A stretch of 64,000 nucleotides of DNA, from assembly GCF_014489115.1 (NCBI RefSeq), contig NZ_JACTAH010000001.1, positions 434,001 through 498,000 of the forward strand, in the 5' to 3' direction. The position numbers and the translations under genes were made by a program. The notes beneath the pieces are model-generated. The model was not told the DNA's origin. It worked only from the letters and a program-made list of their open reading frames with translations, and searched no databases. The number at the start of each line of letters is the position of its first letter. The first letter of the stretch is position 1. Positions 9,093 through 20,461 of this stretch are shown here, piece by piece. The stretch is from Thauera sedimentorum (lineage in GTDB: Bacteria > Pseudomonadota > Gammaproteobacteria > Burkholderiales > Rhodocyclaceae).

Positions 9093-11100
9093 GCCCACGC
9101 CGGCCGCGCACGCCCGCGGCCGCTGCCTCCGCGCCCTGCTGGCGCTTGCCGTCGCCCTGCTGCCTGCATGGCCGGCCGCCGGGCGCGAACTGACGCTGAG
9201 TGTCGATAGCGTCGACCATCCTGCCTTCAGCCTGCGGGACGTCCGCATCGCGCTGGATGCGGGGGCCGGTAGCGCCGATCTGCGCATCGGGCGGGTGGAT
9301 GTGGACGGGTTCGGCCTGCGCGACGTGGGCCTGCACTGCGCGGAGTTCCGTTTCTCGGCAAGCGAGTTGACCTGTCGGGACGGTCGCCTCGATGCGCCCG
9401 GCTTGCCCGGTGGCGTCGCCACCACGCTGCAGGCCGATCCCGCGAGCCGCAGCGGCACCTTGCGGCTTCTGTTCTCCCCCGGCGAAACCCTGGTGCTCGC
9501 TGCCGGTGAGTCGGGCGCCCTCGAGGCGCGGTTTCAGGCGCTCGACCTCACGCGCCTGGCCCGTCTGCTGCCCGCGCTCGCCCGCTGGCAGCCGCAGGGG
9601 CGCGTGACCGGCAGCGCCGGCTACACGCCGGTCGCCGACGGCGGCGAGTTGAAGCTGGGCGTGACGCTGGACCAAGGCGCCTTTTCCTCCGCAGACGGCC
9701 TGCAGGCCGGCGAGGGGCTGGCCCTAAGGCTGGACGCCCGCGCCCGCCGGGCGCGCGGCGCCTGGCGTTGGCAGACGGGCGTCGCCTGGGAGGCGGGCGA
9801 AGCCTACCTTCACCCGCTCTATCTCACCGCGGGGCCGAGCCTGCAGGCCTCGGGCCGCTACGCGGAGGGGCGTCTGGAAGTGAGCAGCGCCGCGCTGGCA
9901 CTGGACGGCGTGCGCAGTCTTGCTGCCAACGCGGTATTCGATCTGCGGACGGGCCGGCTGGACGATGCCGGGCTGGCGATCGCCGACGCCGACCTGGCGG
10001 TGATCGGCCCGACTTTCATCGCACCCCTGGTGGCGCCGGCACAGGCCGGGAGGCTTAAGTTCGCCGGACACGCCAGCGTCGGGCTGCGCATCATCGACGG
10101 CAGCCTGGTTGCGCTGGATGCCGCGCTTGCCGAGGCCGGTTTCAGCCTGGATGGCACGGGCCTGAGCTTCGGGCCGGTCAGTGGTGCCGTGCCGTGGCGC
10201 AGCGATGCGGCGACCGAGGCCGTCCTGAAGGTGGATGGCGGGCGTTGGCAGGCGCTGCAGCTCGGCGAGTTCGAACTGACGGCCCGGTTGCACGGCGCGC
10301 AGCTGGAGGTGCCGCGCCTGCGCATTCCGGTGCTCGACGGCGCCCTGGTGTTCGAGCAGCTGGCCCTGCAGCATGGTGACGCCGGCTGGTCGGGGCAGGG
10401 CGGGGTGGTGGTCGAGCCGGTGTCGGTGCCGATGCTGACCCGCGCGCTGGGCTTGCCCGAGATGGCTGGCGTGCTGTCGGCCGCGCTACCCGGTTTGCGG
10501 GTTTCGCCCGGCGAAGTGGTGCTCGACGGCACGCTGGTCGTTTCGGTGTTCGGCGGCTACCTGCAGGTGAGCGAACTGCGTCTGCTGGAGCCCTTTGGCG
10601 TTGCGTCCCACCTGTATGCCGATATCGATGCGCGTCACATCGACCTCGCGCAACTCACCGATACCTTCTCCTTCGGCAGCATGAGCGGTTACGTCGATGC
10701 CAGCGTGACCGGCCTGGAGCTGGCGCGTTGGCGTCCGGTGCGCTTCGATGCGCGGGTGGCCAGCAGCCCGGGCAGCTACCCGCGCCGCATCAGCCAGCGC
10801 GCGGTGCAGAACATCGGCGCGCTCGGTGGTGCGGGTGCGGTGGCCGCCATCCAGCGCAGCATGCTCGGCTTCTTCGACTCCTTCGGCTATCGCGAGATCG
10901 GCCTCTCCTGCGTGCTGGCCGATGGTGTGTGCCTGATGGGCGGGCTGGACGATGCGGCGGGTGGTGGCTACCTGCTGGTGCGCGGCGGCGGCATCCCGGC
11001 GCTGAACGTCATCGGCTACAATCGCCGCGTCGATTGGCGGGAGCTTGTCGATCGGCTGCAAGGCGTGATCGAATCGAATGCGCGACCGGTCATACGATAG
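9052..11100 (+). CDS. ydbH: YdbH-like intermembrane phospholipid transport protein
   Basis: 682 residues from a GTG start at 9052, overlapping the end of cysM by 41 bases; GTG at 9076 is an alternative start. An N-terminal hydrophobic segment (ALLALAVALLPAWPAA) is followed by a long, repetitive beta-rich region typical of AsmA/TamB-like proteins. It ends with a helix-like WRELVDRLQGVIES segment. The family call comes mainly from context: the next two genes match YnbE and YdbL, reproducing the E. coli ydbH-ynbE-ydbL order. There YdbH spans the periplasm and meets the lipoprotein YnbE to move phospholipids toward the outer membrane. At 682 residues it is shorter than E. coli YdbH (about 880). 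Confidence 0.75.
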   Translation: MATATCPRVCSPAEPTPAAHARGRCLRALLALAVALLPAWPAAGRELTLSVDSVDHPAFSLRDVRIALDAGAGSADLRIGRVDVDGFGLRDVGLHCAEFRFSASELTCRDGRLDAPGLPGGVATTLQADPASRSGTLRLLFSPGETLVLAAGESGALEARFQALDLTRLARLLPALARWQPQGRVTGSAGYTPVADGGELKLGVTLDQGAFSSADGLQAGEGLALRLDARARRARGAWRWQTGVAWEAGEAYLHPLYLTAGPSLQASGRYAEGRLEVSSAALALDGVRSLAANAVFDLRTGRLDDAGLAIADADLAVIGPTFIAPLVAPAQAGRLKFAGHASVGLRIIDGSLVALDAALAEAGFSLDGTGLSFGPVSGAVPWRSDAATEAVLKVDGGRWQALQLGEFELTARLHGAQLEVPRLRIPVLDGALVFEQLALQHGDAGWSGQGGVVVEPVSVPMLTRALGLPEMAGVLSAALPGLRVSPGEVVLDGTLVVSVFGGYLQVSELRLLEPFGVASHLYADIDARHIDLAQLTDTFSFGSMSGYVDASVTGLELARWRPVRFDARVASSPGSYPRRISQRAVQNIGALGGAGAVAAIQRSMLGFFDSFGYREIGLSCVLADGVCLMGGLDDAAGGGYLLVRGGGIPALNVIGYNRRVDWRELVDRLQGVIESNARPVIR

Positions 11101-11154
11101 TGGAATGCGGTGTCCGTGCCGGAGCGCGTCCGGCGCCGCAGCAAAGGTGAGTCC

Positions 11155-11343
11155 ATGAATGCCGTCCTGCGCCCGATCCTGTTGGCCGCCCTGCTGGTGG
11201 CCAGCAGCGCCTGCGTAACCATCAACATCTACTTCCCCGCCGCGGCCGCCGAGAAGGCCGCCGACCGCATCATCGACGAGGTCTGGCAGTTGCGCGAAGG
11301 CGCGCCGACGCCGGCCCCGGAGAACGGAGGAACGCCGCAATGA
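11155..11343 (+). CDS. ynbE: YnbE-like outer membrane lipoprotein
   Basis: 62 residues from ATG 11155, chosen because AAAGGTGA lies just upstream and because it starts a clean lipoprotein signal. The signal ends ASSAC; the mature protein begins CVTINIYFPAAA and continues with a short EKAADRIIDEV helix, the hallmark of YnbE. In E. coli YnbE multimerizes in the outer membrane and bridges to YdbH. The stop overlaps the ydbL start in an ATGA. Confidence 0.85.
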   Translation: MNAVLRPILLAALLVASSACVTINIYFPAAAAEKAADRIIDEVWQLREGAPTPAPENGGTPQ

Positions 11344-11762
11344 AACTTCCCGCCTGGTTCAGATCGTGGATTTCGGCGCTGTGCATCGGGTTTGCCGTGA
11401 GCGCGGCCGCGCAGGGCAACCTTGAGATCGATACCCCGGCAATCGCCGCCCTCAAGCAATCGATGCAGCAGCGCCATGCGCAGCTCGCTCCGCTCTATGC
11501 CGCAGGGGCCGTGGGCCTGGCGAGCGACGGCAGCGTGACCCTGCGCGACGCATCCAGCGTGCCGCTGGCGCGCCGGGCGCAGGCGAATACCCTGGTGGCT
11601 GCCGAGAACGCCGACCGCGCCGCGCTCTACCGCGAGATCGCGCGCGCCAACGGGCACCCCGAGTGGGAAGCCGACGTGCGCAAGACCTTTGCCGAGCGCT
11701 GGATCGACCGGGCGCAGAAGGGCTGGTGGGTGCAGCGCGGCGGTGCCTGGGTGCAGAAGTGA
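11340..11762 (+). CDS. ydbL: YdbL-like periplasmic protein (DUF1318)
   Basis: 140 residues with a Sec signal peptide ending near AAAQG. The mature protein is a small helical DUF1318 domain, including IAALKQSMQQRHAQL and a late NGHPEWEADVRKTFAERW segment. In E. coli YdbL modulates formation of the YdbH-YnbE bridge. It overlaps ynbE by 4 bases, and its stop overlaps the next start as TGATG, so the genes are translationally coupled. Confidence 0.87.
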   Translation: MKLPAWFRSWISALCIGFAVSAAAQGNLEIDTPAIAALKQSMQQRHAQLAPLYAAGAVGLASDGSVTLRDASSVPLARRAQANTLVAAENADRAALYREIARANGHPEWEADVRKTFAERWIDRAQKGWWVQRGGAWVQK

Positions 11763-12559
11763 TGCCGGTCCTCGTCTTCGACATCGAGACGATTCCGGAC
11801 GTCGCCGGCGTGCGGGCGCTCAACGGCCTGTCCGACGAGTTGTCCGACTACGAGGTCGCCGAGTTCGCCTTCCAGCAGCGCCGAGCCGCGAACGGCACCG
11901 ACTTCCTGCAGCACCACCTGCACCGCGTGGTCACCATTTCCTGCGTATTGCGCGACGCCAGCCAGTTCCGCGTGTTCTCGCTGTCGGAGCCGGACGTTGG
12001 CGAAGGGCAGATCATCCAGCGCTTCTTCGATGGTATCGAACGCTACACGCCGCAGATCGTCTCGTGGAACGGCGGCGGCTTCGATCTGCCGGTGCTGCAC
12101 TACCGCGGCCTGATCCACGGGGTCAGCGCGCCGCGTTACTGGGACATGGGCGAGGGCGACTACAACGACTCGCGCGACTTCAAGTGGAACAACTACATCA
12201 GCCGCTACCACCAGCGCCACCTCGACCTGATGGATCTGCTTGCGCTCTACCAGCCGCGCGCGAATGCCCCGCTGGACGAGATGGCCAAGCTGATGGGTTA
12301 TCCGGGCAAGCTGGGGATGGACGGCGGCGCGGTATGGCAGGCCTGGCAGGACGGCAAGGCGGCGGAGATCCGCGATTACTGTGAAACCGACGTGGTCAAC
12401 ACCTACCTGGTGTACCTCGGATTCCAGCGCATGCGCGGGCATCTGGATGCTGCCGCCCATGCTGCGGAAGTAGGCGTGGTGCGCGACGCCCTGGCGCATA
12501 TCGGCGCGCCGCACTGGGAGCAGTATCTCGCCGCCTGGCCCGAATCGGCGAACCAGTAA
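11762..12559 (+). CDS. Predicted 3'-5' exonuclease, PolB exonuclease-like (PF10108 type)
   Basis: 265 residues from the ATG at 11762, which overlaps the ydbL stop; earlier in-frame codons lie inside ydbL. The DEDD nuclease residues are visible: FDIETIPD at residues 5-12 (Asp and Glu), SWNGGGFDLPVL (second Asp), and DYCETDVVNTYLVYL (third Asp with the nearby conserved aspartate). This matches the stand-alone family related to the proofreading domain of DNA polymerase B. The substrate is unknown; it may act on DNA ends or RNA. It is the last gene before the tRNA-Val promoter. Confidence 0.85.
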   Translation: MPVLVFDIETIPDVAGVRALNGLSDELSDYEVAEFAFQQRRAANGTDFLQHHLHRVVTISCVLRDASQFRVFSLSEPDVGEGQIIQRFFDGIERYTPQIVSWNGGGFDLPVLHYRGLIHGVSAPRYWDMGEGDYNDSRDFKWNNYISRYHQRHLDLMDLLALYQPRANAPLDEMAKLMGYPGKLGMDGGAVWQAWQDGKAAEIRDYCETDVVNTYLVYLGFQRMRGHLDAAAHAAEVGVVRDALAHIGAPHWEQYLAAWPESANQ

Positions 12560-12567
12560 GAAAGTGC

Positions 12568-12595
12568 TTTACAGAGGCCGTGGAATCTTTATAAT
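12568..12595 (+). promoter_or_regulatory. Sigma-70 promoter of tRNA-Val
   Basis: TTTACA (12568-12573) and a perfect TATAAT (12590-12595) separated by 16 bases, 14 bases before the tRNA start. A GC-rich stretch (GCGCGGC) follows the -10, as is usual for stable RNA promoters. Confidence 0.8.
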
Positions 12596-12609
12596 GCGCG
12601 GCTCTTAGC

Positions 12610-12686
12610 AGGCGCGTAGCTCAGTTGGTTAGAGCACCACCTTGACATGGTGGGGGTCGTTGGTTCGAATCCAATCGCGCCTACCA
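12610..12686 (+). tRNA. tRNA-Val (anticodon GAC)
   Basis: Full cloverleaf of 77 bases with encoded CCA. Acceptor AGGCGCG pairs with CGCGCCU (7 of 7); D stem GCUC/GAGC; anticodon stem CCACC/GGUGG with loop UUGACAU, giving anticodon GAC; T stem GUUGG/CCAAU around UUCGAAU. Confidence 0.97.
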
Positions 12687-12770
12687 GACATCTGGAGCCG
12701 GAAACAATGTTCCGAACTACTACGACCGAATCCTGAATTTAATTCGTCGGGTTCCGCTGTAGTGCTCCAT

Positions 12771-12803
12771 AAAAAAAGTGCGGTCTCGACCGCACTTTTT
12801 TTT
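12771..12803 (+). terminator. Rho-independent terminator after tRNA-Val
   Basis: GTGCGGT / ACCGCAC stem with a CTCG loop, flanked by a run of seven A and a run of eight T. The symmetry would allow termination in either direction. It separates the tRNA transcript from thrS, which starts 45 bases later. Confidence 0.92.
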
Positions 12804-12848
12804 CGTCTGTACATCCCTGGCGTCGCCGGGGTCAGCTTGAGGTCCAAG

Positions 12849-14768
12849 ATGCCGAACATCACCCTTCCGGACGGCTCTGTCCGCAGTTTTGAACAATCTG
12901 TCTCGGTCGGCGAGGTTGCGGCCTCAATCGGCGCCGGTCTGGCGAAGGCCGCGCTGGCCGGCCGGGTGGGCGGTCGCCTGGTCGACCTGTCGCATCGCAT
13001 CGACAGCGACGCGGAGCTGGCGATCATCACCGACAAGGTCCCGGAAGGAATCGACGTCATCCGCCACTCCACAGCGCATCTGCTGGCCCATGCGGTGAAG
13101 GAGCTCTTCCCCGACGCCCAGGTCACCATCGGTCCGGTCATCGAAAACGGCTTCTACTACGACTTCGCCTACAAGCGTCCGTTCACCCCGGAAGATCTGG
13201 AGAAGATCGAGCAGCGCATGGCGGAACTAGTCAAGCGCGACATCCCGGTGGCGCGCGAAGTGTGGGCGCGCGACCGTGCGGTGGCCTTCTTCAAGGAGCA
13301 GGGCGAGCACTACAAGGCCGAGATCATCGCCTCGATCCCGTCCGACGAGGACGTCTCGCTGTACCGCCAGGGCGACTTCATCGACCTGTGCCGCGGCCCG
13401 CACGTGCCGAGTACGGCCAAGCTCAAGGTCTTCAAGCTGATGAAGGTGGCCGGCGCCTACTGGCGTGGCGACTCGAAGAACGAGATGCTGCAGCGCATCT
13501 ACGGCACCGCCTGGGCGAAGAAGGATGAGTTGGACGGCTACCTGCACATGCTCGAGGAGGCCGAGAAGCGCGACCACCGCAAGCTGGGTCAGCAGCTCGA
13601 CTTCTTTCACTTCCAGGACGAGGCGCCGGGTTCGGTGTTCTGGCATCCCAAGGGCTGGCGTCTGTTCCAGAGCCTGATCAACTACATGCGCGACCAGCAG
13701 GAGGCGGCCGGCTACGTCGAGGTCAATACGCCCGACGTAATGGATCGCGGCCTGTGGGAAACCTCAGGGCACTGGCAGAACTACCGCCAGAACATGTTCA
13801 CCACGCAGACCGAGGACGAGCGCGTGTTCGCGCTCAAGCCGATGAACTGTCCGGGTGCGGTGTCGATGTTCGCCCAGGGGCTGAAGAGCTACCGCGACCT
13901 GCCGCTGCGCATGGCCGAGTTCGGCAAGGTGCACCGCTACGAGCCGTCCGGCGCGCTGCACGGCCTGCTGCGCGTGCGCCACTTCACGCAGGACGACGCG
14001 CACATCTTCTGTACCGAAGAGCAGATGGAGCAGGAGTGCAAGGACGTCGTCGCGCTGATCCTCGACATCTACAAGGACTTCGGCTTCGACAACGTGCGCA
14101 TCAAGCTGTCCACCCGGCCGGACAACCGCATCGGTACGGACGAGACCTGGGACAAGCTGGAAGGCGCGCTGGCCGCGGCGCTCGACCACATGGGCATGGC
14201 CTACGAGCTGTTCCCGGGCGAGGGGGCGTTCTACGGCCCCAAACTGGAGTTCGTGCTGCGCGATACCATCGGCCGCGACTGGCAGTGCGGCACCCTGCAG
14301 GTGGACATGAACCTGCCGGAGCGTTTCGACATCAACTACGTGGCCGAGGACAACTCGCGCCGCCGCCCGGTGATGCTGCATCGCGCGTTGTTCGGCTCGC
14401 TGGAACGCTTCACCGGCATCCTCATCGAGCACTATGCCGGTGCGCTGCCGCTGTGGCTGGCGCCGCAGCACGCGGTGGTGATGAATATCTCGGAAGGGCA
14501 GGCCGACTACGTGAAGGACGTCGTCAAGCAACTGCGCCAGGCCGGATTCCGCGTCGATGCCGATTTGCGCAACGAGAAGATTAACTATAAAATCCGCGAA
14601 CATAGCGTGCACAAGCTGCCCTATCTGCTGGTCATCGGCGAGAAGGAAAAAGCCGAAGGCAAGGTTGCAGTGCGCGCGCGGGGCGGCCAGGATCTTGGCC
14701 AAATGACCCTAGAATCGCTGATCGGTCGCTGGCGTCGCGAAGTCGAAGCGAAAGCCGGCCCGGTCTGA
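12849..14768 (+). CDS. thrS: Threonyl-tRNA synthetase
   Basis: 639 residues from ATG 12849, where the N-terminal TGS domain begins ([14 protein letters not shown]). It is followed by the editing domain with [11 protein letters not shown] and GFYYDF, the class II catalytic core with MNCPG and [18 protein letters not shown], and a C-terminal anticodon-binding domain. It charges tRNA-Thr. thrS-infC-rpmI-rplT is the conserved order. Longer in-frame extension upstream runs through the terminator and tRNA and is not real. Confidence 0.97.
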   Translation: MPNITLPDGSVRSFEQSVSVGEVAASIGAGLAKAALAGRVGGRLVDLSHRIDSDAELAIITDKVPEGIDVIRHSTAHLLAHAVKELFPDAQVTIGPVIENGFYYDFAYKRPFTPEDLEKIEQRMAELVKRDIPVAREVWARDRAVAFFKEQGEHYKAEIIASIPSDEDVSLYRQGDFIDLCRGPHVPSTAKLKVFKLMKVAGAYWRGDSKNEMLQRIYGTAWAKKDELDGYLHMLEEAEKRDHRKLGQQLDFFHFQDEAPGSVFWHPKGWRLFQSLINYMRDQQEAAGYVEVNTPDVMDRGLWETSGHWQNYRQNMFTTQTEDERVFALKPMNCPGAVSMFAQGLKSYRDLPLRMAEFGKVHRYEPSGALHGLLRVRHFTQDDAHIFCTEEQMEQECKDVVALILDIYKDFGFDNVRIKLSTRPDNRIGTDETWDKLEGALAAALDHMGMAYELFPGEGAFYGPKLEFVLRDTIGRDWQCGTLQVDMNLPERFDINYVAEDNSRRRPVMLHRALFGSLERFTGILIEHYAGALPLWLAPQHAVVMNISEGQADYVKDVVKQLRQAGFRVDADLRNEKINYKIREHSVHKLPYLLVIGEKEKAEGKVAVRARGGQDLGQMTLESLIGRWRREVEAKAGPV

Positions 14769-14795
14769 TTTTTTTGGAATTTCTGGAGAGGAACC

Positions 14796-15320
14796 ATCGC
14801 TCAAGATAAGAAGCAGCGCGTCAACGGGGAGATCAACGCGCCTGAGGTCCGGCTGGTCGGTGAAGAAGGCGAACAGCTTGGCATCGTGTCCCTGAACGCA
14901 GCGCTGAGTGCCGCTGAGGAAGCCGGTCTGGACCTGGTCGAGATCGCACCGATGGCGAAGCCGCCGGTGTGCAAGGTGATGGATTTCGGCAAGTTCAAGT
15001 ACCAGGAGCAGAAGAAGGCCCATGAGGCCCGTCTGAAGCAGAAGCAGGTGCAGATCAAGGAAGTCAAGCTGCGCCCCGGTACCGACGAGAATGACTACCA
15101 GATCAAGCTGCGCAATCTGAAGCGTTTCCTCGAGGAAGGCGACAAGTGCAAGGTGACCTTGCGCTTCCGTGGTCGCGAGATGGCGCACCAGGAGTTCGGT
15201 CTGCGCCAGCTGGAACGAGTCAAGGCTGACCTGGAGGAGTATGGCCAGGTCGAGCAGATGCCCAAGATGGAAGGGCGTCAGATGATCATGGTGATCGCGC
15301 CGATCAAGAAGAATCGCTGA
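14796..15320 (+). CDS. infC: Translation initiation factor IF-3, ATC start codon
   Basis: 174 residues starting at the ATC codon 14796, read as [16 protein letters not shown], preceded by GGAGAGGA as ribosome binding site. No ATG, GTG or TTG occurs in frame before residue 31, which would delete the conserved RVNGEI N-terminus of IF-3. The N-domain continues to GLDLVEIAP; the linker and C-domain ([15 protein letters not shown], then EVKLRPG) follow. Non-canonical AUU/AUC starts allow IF-3 to repress its own synthesis, because IF-3 rejects such codons. The start is 27 bases after thrS. Confidence 0.95.
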   Translation: MAQDKKQRVNGEINAPEVRLVGEEGEQLGIVSLNAALSAAEEAGLDLVEIAPMAKPPVCKVMDFGKFKYQEQKKAHEARLKQKQVQIKEVKLRPGTDENDYQIKLRNLKRFLEEGDKCKVTLRFRGREMAHQEFGLRQLERVKADLEEYGQVEQMPKMEGRQMIMVIAPIKKNR

Positions 15321-15450
15321 TCGGGCGTTTGCCCTGAAAGCCCCCAGGGGCGAACGGCGGTCTAAAGCTGCCGTAGAACAAGTGGTGTCAGGTCATGAAA
15401 GCAGTCGGTTCGGCTGCTACCTGGCGGCATTCATAAACCAGGAGTTAGCA
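15321..15450 (+). promoter_or_regulatory. Leader between infC and rpmI, possible L20 autoregulatory region
   Basis: 130-base gap with no ORF. In E. coli the L35-L20 mRNA leader binds L20 to repress translation, and position and length here are compatible. I did not fold it or match L20 sites, so this is a context-based suggestion. Confidence 0.25.
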
Positions 15451-15648
15451 ATGCCCAAGATGAAGACCAAGAGCGGCGCCGCGAAGCGCTTCAAGGTCCG
15501 CGCCAGCGGTGGGATCAAGCGGTCCCAGGCGTTCAAGCGCCACATCCTTACCAAGAAGACCACCAAGAGCAAGCGCCAGCTGCGCGGCATGACCGAAGTT
15601 CATGCTGCCGACGAGAAGCTGATCCGCGCCATGCTGCCTTACGCTTGA
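15451..15648 (+). CDS. rpmI: 50S ribosomal protein L35
   Basis: 65 very basic residues beginning [15 protein letters not shown] and containing the [17 protein letters not shown] segment typical of L35. ATG 15451 is preceded by AGGAG. rplT starts 12 bases after the stop. Confidence 0.97.
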   Translation: MPKMKTKSGAAKRFKVRASGGIKRSQAFKRHILTKKTTKSKRQLRGMTEVHAADEKLIRAMLPYA

Positions 15649-15660
15649 TAGGAGACCGCA

Positions 15661-17119
<1,459 letters not shown>

Positions 17120-17126
17120 TCGAATC

Positions 17127-19508
17127 ATGCAATTCTCGGAAAAGTGGTTGCGGAGCCTCGTCAATCCGCCGCTGGACAGCGACGCGCTCGGTCACCTGCT
17201 GACCATGGCCGGCCTGGAAGTCGAAGAAGCCGACCCGGTCGCCCCGCCGTTCACCTCGGTGGTGGTGGCCCGTATCGTCGAGACGGAGAAACACCCCAAC
17301 GCCGACAAGCTCAAGGTTTGCAAGGTCGACGCGGGCAAGGGCGAACTGCTGCAGATCGTCTGCGGCGCGCCCAATGCGGCGGCCGGAATGCTGGTGCCCT
17401 GCGCCACGGTCGGTGCGGTGCTGCCGGGCGACTTCGCCATCAAGGCGGCCAAGCTGCGTGGTGTGGAGTCCTTCGGCATGCTGTGCTCGGCCCGCGAACT
17501 GGGGCTGTCCGAGGATCACGGTGGCCTGCTCGAGCTACCCATGGATCTGCCTGTGGGGCAGGACATCCGCACGGCGCTTGCGCTCGACGATATCCGCTTC
17601 ACCATCAAGCTCACGCCCAATCGCTCAGATTGCCTAAGCCTGGCGGGCGTAGGGCGCGAAGTGGCGGCGCTGACCGGCACTGCGCTCGCCCTGCCTGCGG
17701 CGGAAGCGGTGGCGCCGACCATCGATGCCCGCCGTGCCATCGTGCTCGATGCCCCCGAGGCTTGCCCGCGCTACTGCGGACGGATCATCCGCGGTGTCGA
17801 CGCCAAGGCGCCGACGCCCGAATGGATGAAGCAGCGCCTGCAGCACAGCGGCGTGCGGGCGATCAGTGTGCTGGTCGACATCACCAACTACGTGATGCTG
17901 GAACTCGGCCAGCCGCTGCATGCCTTCGACAATGCGCGCCTGGACGGGAGCGTTCATGTGCGTTACCCGCAGCCCGGTGAGCAGGTGTTGCTGCTCAACG
18001 AGCAGACGGTTACGCCGAGCGCGGATACCCTGCTGATCGCCGACGAAGCCCGCGCGCTGGCGCTCGCAGGCATCATGGGTGGCGAGGAGAGCGGCATCAC
18101 GCTGGATACCACCGAGGTGTTCCTCGAGAGCGCCTTCTTCGCGCCCGATGCGATCGCCGGACGGGCGCGCAGCTACGGTTTTTCGTCGGACGCCTCGCAC
18201 CGCTTCGAGCGCGGCGTCGACTTCGAGCTTCCGCGCCTGGCGATGGAGCGCGCCACGCGCCTGATCCTGGACATCTGCGGCGGTGAGGCCGGCCCGGTGG
18301 AAGAGGCCGTGTCGCCACAGCATCTGCCCACCCGACCGGCGGTGCGCCTGCGCCCTGCGCGTGTGCGCAAGCTGCTGGGTATCGACCTCGGCGACGAGGC
18401 GATCGCCGCACTGCTCGAACGCGTGCATCTTGCCGTTCATCGTGAAGGCGCCGATTTTCTGGTCACGCCGCCGTCCTTCCGCTTCGACATCGAGATCGAA
18501 GAGGATCTGGTGGAAGAGATCGCGCGGCTGCATGGCTACGACAACATCCCCGCGGTTGCGCCGCAGGGCACCCTGCTGATGCTCGACCGCTCCGAGAGCG
18601 GCCGCTCGGCCTGGGACGTCCGCCACCTGATCGCGGCACGCGACTACCAGGAGGTGGTCAACTACGCCTTCGTCGACGCGGCCTGGGAGCGGGACTTCTG
18701 CGCCAATCCGGATCCCATCCGCCTGGCCAATCCGATCGCCAGCCAGATGGGCGTGATGCGCTCCAGCCTGATCCCCGGCCTGGCTGCCAACGTGGTCACC
18801 AACCGCAATCGCCAGCAGGATCGCGTGCGCGTGTTCGAGATCGGTCGCTGCTTCGAGCGCAAGGCCGATGGCGAGCCGGTAAGCGGATTCCGTCAGCCCT
18901 TGATCGTGGCCGCCCTGGCGGCCGGTCCGGCGCAGCGCGAGCAGTGGGGCGCTGCGGCGCGCAACGTCGATTTCTATGACGTCAAGGGCGACCTGGAGGC
19001 GCTGTTCGCGCCTGCCAGCCTCGGTTTCGAGCGCCTGTCCCATCCCGCGCTGCATCCCGGCCGGGCGGCCACGGTGCTGTTCGAAGGACGACGCATCGGC
19101 ATCATCGGCGAGATTCACCCGGTCTGGGTCCAGCGTTACGACCTGGGGCCCGCCCCGGTGGTGTTCGAGGTCGAACTGGAGGCCGCACTGGCCGCCTCCT
19201 TGCCGGCCTACAGAGAGATTTCGCGTCAGCCCGCGGTGGTGCGCGATCTGGCCCTGGTGGTCGGCCAGGAGCTTCCGGTGGCGAGCGTGCTGGCGGTGCT
19301 GCGCGAGGCCGCGCCGGCGATCGTATGCGATATCGGCTTGTTCGACGTCTACCATGGCAAGGGCATCGAGCCCGAGAAAAAGAGCCTTGCCTTCAGGGTG
19401 TTGATGCAAGATACTCATCGAACGCTTGAAGAGGCCGAGGTTGAGCAGGCCGTCGAATCACTCGTGCGGCACGCGGAAGCAAAGCTCGGTGCCCGGTTGC
19501 GTGGCTAG
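17127..19508 (+). CDS. pheT: Phenylalanyl-tRNA synthetase beta chain
   Basis: 793 residues. N-terminal EMAP-II-like tRNA-binding domain (about residues 40-150), B3/B4 editing region with LGQPLHAFD, a B5 domain, the catalytic-like core with RHxxAARD-like [15 protein letters not shown], and a C-terminal FDX-ACB anticodon-binding domain. Length is typical of proteobacterial PheT. It forms the heterotetramer with PheS and edits Tyr-tRNA-Phe. ihfA begins 4 bases after its stop. Confidence 0.97.
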   Translation: MQFSEKWLRSLVNPPLDSDALGHLLTMAGLEVEEADPVAPPFTSVVVARIVETEKHPNADKLKVCKVDAGKGELLQIVCGAPNAAAGMLVPCATVGAVLPGDFAIKAAKLRGVESFGMLCSARELGLSEDHGGLLELPMDLPVGQDIRTALALDDIRFTIKLTPNRSDCLSLAGVGREVAALTGTALALPAAEAVAPTIDARRAIVLDAPEACPRYCGRIIRGVDAKAPTPEWMKQRLQHSGVRAISVLVDITNYVMLELGQPLHAFDNARLDGSVHVRYPQPGEQVLLLNEQTVTPSADTLLIADEARALALAGIMGGEESGITLDTTEVFLESAFFAPDAIAGRARSYGFSSDASHRFERGVDFELPRLAMERATRLILDICGGEAGPVEEAVSPQHLPTRPAVRLRPARVRKLLGIDLGDEAIAALLERVHLAVHREGADFLVTPPSFRFDIEIEEDLVEEIARLHGYDNIPAVAPQGTLLMLDRSESGRSAWDVRHLIAARDYQEVVNYAFVDAAWERDFCANPDPIRLANPIASQMGVMRSSLIPGLAANVVTNRNRQQDRVRVFEIGRCFERKADGEPVSGFRQPLIVAALAAGPAQREQWGAAARNVDFYDVKGDLEALFAPASLGFERLSHPALHPGRAATVLFEGRRIGIIGEIHPVWVQRYDLGPAPVVFEVELEAALAASLPAYREISRQPAVVRDLALVVGQELPVASVLAVLREAAPAIVCDIGLFDVYHGKGIEPEKKSLAFRVLMQDTHRTLEEAEVEQAVESLVRHAEAKLGARLRG

Positions 19509-19512
19509 GGAG

Positions 19513-19824
19513 ATGGGCGTGACCTTGACCAAGGCGGAACTGGCCGACCTGCTGTTCGAGCGGGTCGGTCTGAACAAGCGCGAAGCCAAGGATATGGTGG
19601 AAGGCTTTTTCGAGGAGATCCGGCAGGCGCTGGAACAGGGTGATTGCGTGAAACTGTCGGGGTTCGGCAACTTCCAGTTGCGCGACAAGCCGCAGCGACC
19701 CGGTCGCAACCCCAAGACCGGTGAGGAAATTCCGATTACCGCCCGGCGCGTCGTGACCTTCCATGCGAGCCAGAAGTTGAAGGCCGCGGTGGAGCAACTG
19801 AGCGATGCAAGCAAGCAGCCCTAA
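19513..19824 (+). CDS. ihfA: Integration host factor subunit alpha
   Basis: 103 residues of the HU/IHF family: [31 protein letters not shown] and the DNA-bending arm [14 protein letters not shown]. The sequence and the location after pheT identify the alpha subunit. ATG 19513 has GGGAG upstream. The last 20 bases overlap the following merR-type gene. Confidence 0.97.
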   Translation: MGVTLTKAELADLLFERVGLNKREAKDMVEGFFEEIRQALEQGDCVKLSGFGNFQLRDKPQRPGRNPKTGEEIPITARRVVTFHASQKLKAAVEQLSDASKQP

Positions 19825-20185
19825 CGTCGGGTCGGACGCGCTGCCGCCGATACCGGCCAAGCGCTACTTCACCATCGGTGAGGTCAGCGAACTGTGCGCG
19901 GTCAAGCCACACGTGTTGCGCTATTGGGAGCAGGAGTTCACCCAGCTCAAGCCGGTCAAGCGACGCGGCAACCGGCGCTATTACCAGCATCACGAAGTCC
20001 TGCTTGTTCGCCGGATCCGGCAGTTGCTGTACGACGAAGGCTTCACCATTTCGGGTGCCCGCAACCGGCTTGGCGAAACCGCGCTGCACGAGCATGAGGT
20101 CGAGGAGGAGAGCGACCGCATGAAGGCACTGGTGGCGGAACTGCGGAGCGAAATCGAGGCGCTGCTGGCGGAGCTCCGGTCCTGA
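19805..20185 (+). CDS. MerR-family transcriptional regulator
   Basis: 126 residues. A winged helix-turn-helix starts at about residue 21 ([20 protein letters not shown], then RYWEQEF and RGNRRYY), followed by a coiled-coil dimerization helix to the end. There is no C-terminal effector or metal-binding domain and no metal cysteines, so a sensory role is not evident. This short MerR protein next to ihfA is a recurring neighbour in Proteobacteria. Its target is unknown. Confidence 0.88.
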   Translation: MQASSPNVGSDALPPIPAKRYFTIGEVSELCAVKPHVLRYWEQEFTQLKPVKRRGNRRYYQHHEVLLVRRIRQLLYDEGFTISGARNRLGETALHEHEVEEESDRMKALVAELRSEIEALLAELRS

Positions 20186-20233
20186 TTGGTGCCGATGCAT
20201 CGATCTGCTGGTGGAAATTCCGAAAAGCGGTGC

Positions 20234-20239
20234 TATAAT
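20234..20239 (+). promoter_or_regulatory. -10 element of tRNA-Pro promoter
   Basis: Perfect TATAAT 13 bases before the tRNA start, followed by a GC-rich stretch. No good -35 hexamer was seen 16-18 bases upstream. Confidence 0.6.
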
Positions 20240-20251
20240 CCCGCTCCTGTG

Positions 20252-20329
<78 letters not shown>

Positions 20330-20345
20330 ATGTTTGCAGACAAGA

Positions 20346-20368
20346 AACCGGCTCAATGCCGGTTTTTT
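20346..20368 (+). terminator. Rho-independent terminator after tRNA-Pro
   Basis: AACCGGC / GCCGGTT stem with a TCAAT loop and six consecutive T residues, 17 bases after the tRNA. Confidence 0.9.
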
Positions 20369-20461
20369 GTTTTGTGCGCATCCCTGCGCGGTGGATGCTG
20401 CTATGCTCCGCGGGCTACCCGCGGCGTCCCGCGCCTGCGGTACATGGAGTACGGAAAGATC

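Noticed and set aside
17634..19418. 594-codon minus-strand frame under pheT
   Set aside because: Antisense shadow of pheT; no recognisable protein features.
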